Positions 61,137 to 64,000 of a DNA stretch of 64,000 bases are shown here, in pieces. Numbering within the stretch: position 1 is the stretch's first letter; the number at the start of each line of letters is the position of its first letter. A model generated the notes under the pieces. That model was not told the DNA's origin. It ran no database searches and saw only the letters and a program-made list of their open reading frames with translations. Origin of the DNA: Bryobacteraceae bacterium (GTDB lineage: Bacteria > Acidobacteriota > Terriglobia > Bryobacterales > Bryobacteraceae); the NCBI GenBank assembly GCA_026002855.1, contig BPGD01000001.1:3170001-3234000 (forward strand), in the 5' to 3' direction. Position numbers and translations under genes: made by a program.

Positions 61137-63836
61137 GTGTACGAATTTGACGGAGCACGATCCACGGCGGGCGGCGCCTGGCGGCTGCGGCTGCTTCTGC
61201 TCCTTCCGCTCTTTCTGGCCGTGAAAGCATGGCTTGCGCCCGCGGCTGTGCAGCCGGCCGCCGAACCGCGCCCGGCAAGCGTATTGATCCTTCATTCCTA
61301 CGACCCCGGCTACAACTGGTCCATGGAACTGACCCAGGGCCTGCGTTCGGTGCTCGAATCGCTCCCCCGGGAAACCGACTCCTGGATCGAATACCTCAAC
61401 GTTCGCAGGCTGGGGCGGCAGGAAGCCTGGCGATGGATGAACCATGTGCTCGAGCAGCGCCATGCCGGAAGGCGCTTTGATCTCGTCATCGCCTGCGATG
61501 ACGCCGCTCTGGAATATCTGCTCGGCGCGGATCCGCCTGCACTGCGGCAGGCGCCGGTCGTCTTCTGCGGTGTCGGAAACCGGGAGCTGATCGCGCGCCT
61601 GCCGCGGCAGCGTTTCACTGGCGTCGAGGAAGTCTCGACGGCATCGGACTTCCTCGATGAAGTGATGAAGATGATGCCCGCGGTCCGGCGCATTGTGGTG
61701 GTGACGGACAGCTCCGCCACCGGCGCCGAGCACCGCGCCTTTTACGCGCAGATCCAGAAGGAGCGCCCGCAACTCGAGTTTGAATTTCTCGACGGCAGCA
61801 GGATGCCCGTCGAACAGATCTTCACCCGGCTCCGGCAGCTCGACCCGCAGTCGCTCGTCATCCTCACCTATTTCACCCGGGACCGGGATGGCCGCTATGT
61901 GAGCCCGCGCTGGATGGCTGCGGAAGTGGCGCGTGTGAGCGCCGCGCCCGTGGCCAGCCCGCACGTCAGGCTGCTGGGGCAGGGCATTCTGGCAGGGAAC
62001 CTGAGCGCCGGCTTCGCCCATGGGGAACTTGCCGGACGGATGGCTGCGGAGGTGCTCCAGGGCGTGCGGCCCGCTGATGTGCCGCTGCGTCGCCACGGCA
62101 ACATCCGCCTGGTTGTTGACGATGCCGTGGCGGCCCGCTGGGGCATCCCTCGTTCGGCGATTCCGGCAGGGGCCGACATCGTCAACCCGCCAGGCGGCTG
62201 GCGGGCCTTGTCCAGCGCGGATCAGCGGCTGCTGGCCGCCGGCGCCGCGCTGGCGGTGTTGCAGATGCTCCTCATCGCCGTGCTGCTGGTCACCATGTGG
62301 CAGCGGCGCAGGGCCGAACGGGAGCTGAAGGAAAGCCGCGAGATGCTGGAGCGCGCGCAGCGGATCGCCCGGATCGGTCTGTGGACGCGCAACGCGGCCA
62401 CCGGTGCATTGCACTGGTCCGGCGAGGTCTACCGCATGTTCGGCGTGGATCCGGCCAGGGTCCGCGCATCCTTCGAGAGCTTCCTCTCCTTCGTGCACCC
62501 CGAGGACCGGGCGCGCGTGGAAGAGACGGTGCGGTCGAGCGACCGGCAACGGCGCAGCCGCGTGCTCGAATTCCGCGTCGTGCGCCCGGACGGCGCCGTA
62601 CGCTACGTCCGCAGCGTGGGCGAATGGACCACCGGACCGCGGGGCGAGCCCCTGGTGGCGGGCATGGTGCAGGACATCACCGAACTCAGGCAGCTCGAAG
62701 AGCTTCTCGCCCAGGTCCAGCGCGTCGAAGCGGTCGGCACGCTGGCCGGAGGCGTTGCCCACGACTTCAACAACCTGCTCACCGTCATCAACGGCTACAG
62801 CCAGTTGCTGGCCGGCGCGCTGAGTCCCGACGATCCCCGCCTGCTTCACGTCCGCGAAATCCAGCGCGCCGGCGAGCGCGCCTCCGAACTGACGCGTCAA
62901 CTGCTCGCCTTCAGCCGCCGGCAGATCCTCTCGCCGCGCCTGCTCGATCTCAACGAAGTCATCCAGGACAGCGCCGGCCTGCTCAAGCCGCTTCTCGGTG
63001 AGAAGATCGAGCTGCGCCTGGAGCTGTCGACGTCGCTGAGCCCGATCCATGCCGACCCGGCGCAGCTCGGCCAGGTGCTCATCAACCTGGCGGCCAACGC
63101 GCGTGATGCGATGCCCGACGGCGGCACGCTGACCATCCGCACCGCAAATCTGACGCTTCAGGAATTTTCCCGCGCGGGCGAGGAAAAGATCCTGCCGGGC
63201 CGCTATGTCGAACTGATTGTCTCTGACAACGGCTGCGGGATGGACGAGGAGACGCGGCGGCGGGCATTTGAGCCTTTTTTCACCACCAAGCCCGTGGGGA
63301 AGGGAACCGGGCTCGGCTTGGCCTCCGTGTATGGCATCGTGCGGCAGAGCGGAGGATACATCACGCTGGCAAGCCGCTTGGGAGAAGGCGCCACGTTCAG
63401 GATCCTGTTCCCCGCCGCCGAAGGCGCCCTGGCCGGCAAAACGCCCGCGGCCGACACGCCCGGCTTCAGGGACTCCGGCCGGATCCTCGTCGTCGACGAC
63501 GAGCCGGAATTGGGCGAAGTCATGGCTCTGGCGCTGCGGCAGGCCGGCTACGACGTCCGCCTGGCGCTGAGCGGAACGGAAGCGCTGGCCCTGGCGGAGC
63601 GGGGCGGCGGCTGGCGGCCGGATCTGCTGCTGACGGAGCTGGATCTGCCTGGCCTGGATGGCGCCTCGCTGGCGCGCCGGCTTCAGGAGCTTGTGCCAGG
63701 ACTCCGCCTGCTCTTTCTTTCGCATCCCGACAAGTCGGCCGACTCGGCGGCCGGGCGGCCGGCCGCACCGCTGCTGGCCAAGCCGTTCACTCCCGCGGCG
63801 CTGACCGCGGCCGTCCGCGCCGCGCTGGGCCACTGA
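61137..63836 (+). CDS. Hybrid sensor histidine kinase with Asp-to-Glu receiver
   Basis: An 899-residue membrane kinase. Order: N-terminal span (about 17-40), periplasmic ABC-substrate-binding-like sensor (about 45-335, [20 protein letters not shown]), second span (about 362-387), PAS (about 405-520), HisKA with the phosphorylated His near 541 ([20 protein letters not shown]), HATPase ([31 protein letters not shown]) and a receiver (about 782-895). The receiver keeps the acidic pair ([12 protein letters not shown]) and Lys (LLAKPF), but the phospho-acceptor is Glu834 in [19 protein letters not shown] ends eight bases before the GTG start. No response regulator gene is next to it. Confidence 0.92.
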   Translation: MYEFDGARSTAGGAWRLRLLLLLPLFLAVKAWLAPAAVQPAAEPRPASVLILHSYDPGYNWSMELTQGLRSVLESLPRETDSWIEYLNVRRLGRQEAWRWMNHVLEQRHAGRRFDLVIACDDAALEYLLGADPPALRQAPVVFCGVGNRELIARLPRQRFTGVEEVSTASDFLDEVMKMMPAVRRIVVVTDSSATGAEHRAFYAQIQKERPQLEFEFLDGSRMPVEQIFTRLRQLDPQSLVILTYFTRDRDGRYVSPRWMAAEVARVSAAPVASPHVRLLGQGILAGNLSAGFAHGELAGRMAAEVLQGVRPADVPLRRHGNIRLVVDDAVAARWGIPRSAIPAGADIVNPPGGWRALSSADQRLLAAGAALAVLQMLLIAVLLVTMWQRRRAERELKESREMLERAQRIARIGLWTRNAATGALHWSGEVYRMFGVDPARVRASFESFLSFVHPEDRARVEETVRSSDRQRRSRVLEFRVVRPDGAVRYVRSVGEWTTGPRGEPLVAGMVQDITELRQLEELLAQVQRVEAVGTLAGGVAHDFNNLLTVINGYSQLLAGALSPDDPRLLHVREIQRAGERASELTRQLLAFSRRQILSPRLLDLNEVIQDSAGLLKPLLGEKIELRLELSTSLSPIHADPAQLGQVLINLAANARDAMPDGGTLTIRTANLTLQEFSRAGEEKILPGRYVELIVSDNGCGMDEETRRRAFEPFFTTKPVGKGTGLGLASVYGIVRQSGGYITLASRLGEGATFRILFPAAEGALAGKTPAADTPGFRDSGRILVVDDEPELGEVMALALRQAGYDVRLALSGTEALALAERGGGWRPDLLLTELDLPGLDGASLARRLQELVPGLRLLFLSHPDKSADSAAGRPAAPLLAKPFTPAALTAAVRAALGH

Positions 63837-63842
63837 CGGGCG

Positions 63843-63861
63843 GCAGCCCCGTCAGGGCTGC
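63843..63861. terminator. Weak candidate hairpin between convergent genes
   Basis: GCAGCCC and GGGCTGC form a 7-base-pair stem with a 5-base loop just past the kinase stop codon. It overlaps the stop of the opposite gene and has no T-tract on either strand, so termination is uncertain. Confidence 0.3.
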
Positions 63862-64000
63862 ACCTGAAAGCCCGCCCTCTGCTCGGCGGCGGCGCCGCCC
63901 CCTGAGGCCACGATGCGGAGTTCGTAGTCGCCCGGAGCGAGTTTTTTGAGCGGAATCATGCCAAAATACGGGAAAATGCCTGCCTGTATTTCTACCAGTT
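63852..64000 (-). CDS. C-terminal end of a protein of unknown function
   Basis: The gene enters from the right edge on the minus strand; its last 49 residues are visible. They read VEIQAGIFPYFGMIPLKKLA, then PGDYELRIVASGGGAAAEQR and AGFQVQP before the TGA at 63854-63852. The APGDYELRIVA pattern is that of a terminal beta-sandwich strand pair in secreted acidobacterial proteins, but no family can be assigned from so little. Confidence 0.6.
   Translation of the reverse strand, partial: LVEIQAGIFPYFGMIPLKKLAPGDYELRIVASGGGAAAEQRAGFQVQP

Noticed and set aside
61035-63833. A 932-residue open frame opposite the sensor kinase
   Set aside because: The plus strand shows every kinase motif in order; the opposite frame is an Arg/Gln/His-rich shadow.

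Overview
The window looks like a piece of an acidobacterial chromosome, most likely order Bryobacterales (the Solibacter/Bryobacter group). The base composition is strongly G+C rich throughout. Two large secreted beta-propeller proteins at 26215-30902 end in the C-terminal domain that is greatly expanded in Candidatus Solibacter (TIGR03437). A decayed CRTAC/UnbV-type FG-GAP gene and a TonB receptor with a carboxypeptidase-regulatory-like N-terminus fit the same lineage. This placement is inference from gene content; no rRNA or tRNA gene was seen. Nothing marks a phage, insertion sequence, CRISPR array or plasmid, so this is ordinary chromosomal DNA with dense operons and many ATGA or TGATG stop/start overlaps.

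Layout. 1-3819 (minus) is a polyphosphate locus: ppk1, then two overlapping PPK2 genes that together resemble a split two-domain polyphosphate:AMP phosphotransferase, then a cut-off secreted protein. 3889-13716 holds an OPT transporter, a serine hydrolase, three NAD(P)-binding oxidoreductase-like proteins, a PhoD-type phosphatase and a TonB receptor. 13764-19280 has a LysR regulator divergent from a complete leuABCD set whose LeuA lacks the leucine-binding domain. 19286-20109 is a frameshifted FG-GAP pseudogene. 20170-26137 (minus) is a complete hypFCDEAB set plus a hydrogenase endopeptidase, with no hydrogenase structural gene in the window. 26215-34802 (minus) carries two secreted propeller proteins, a MoxR-type AAA+ ATPase coupled to a 608-residue protein of unknown family, and a secreted DUF-like protein ahead of a clear intrinsic terminator.

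34925-50842 (plus) is a long run of housekeeping and transport genes: a PH-domain protein, a FabG-like SDR, a POT peptide transporter, xseB-ispA-tlyA-nadK, a dicarboxylate symporter, a TIM-barrel protein, an M14 peptidase, a lipoprotein, an MBL-fold protein, yebC, ruvC, a TlpA-like thioredoxin and deoB. 50941-58074 (minus) is a compact assimilatory sulfate operon, cysD-cysN-cysI-siroheme dehydrogenase-cysH-tauE-cobA. It makes APS, reduces it directly through a [4Fe-4S]-type CysH, reduces sulfite on a siroheme enzyme, and makes the siroheme from two local enzymes. The APS-kinase-like tail on CysN is decayed, which fits a PAPS-independent route. A possible structured RNA lies between this operon and an upstream TonB receptor (58279-60510). 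The right end holds a DUF2203 protein, a hybrid sensor kinase whose receiver has Glu in place of the phospho-accepting Asp, and the 3' end of another minus-strand gene.

The most promising leads are the MoxR/unknown-protein pair, the decayed APS-kinase domain, the split PPK2 pair, the short LeuA, the Asp-to-Glu receiver and the closed inverted repeat upstream of cysD.
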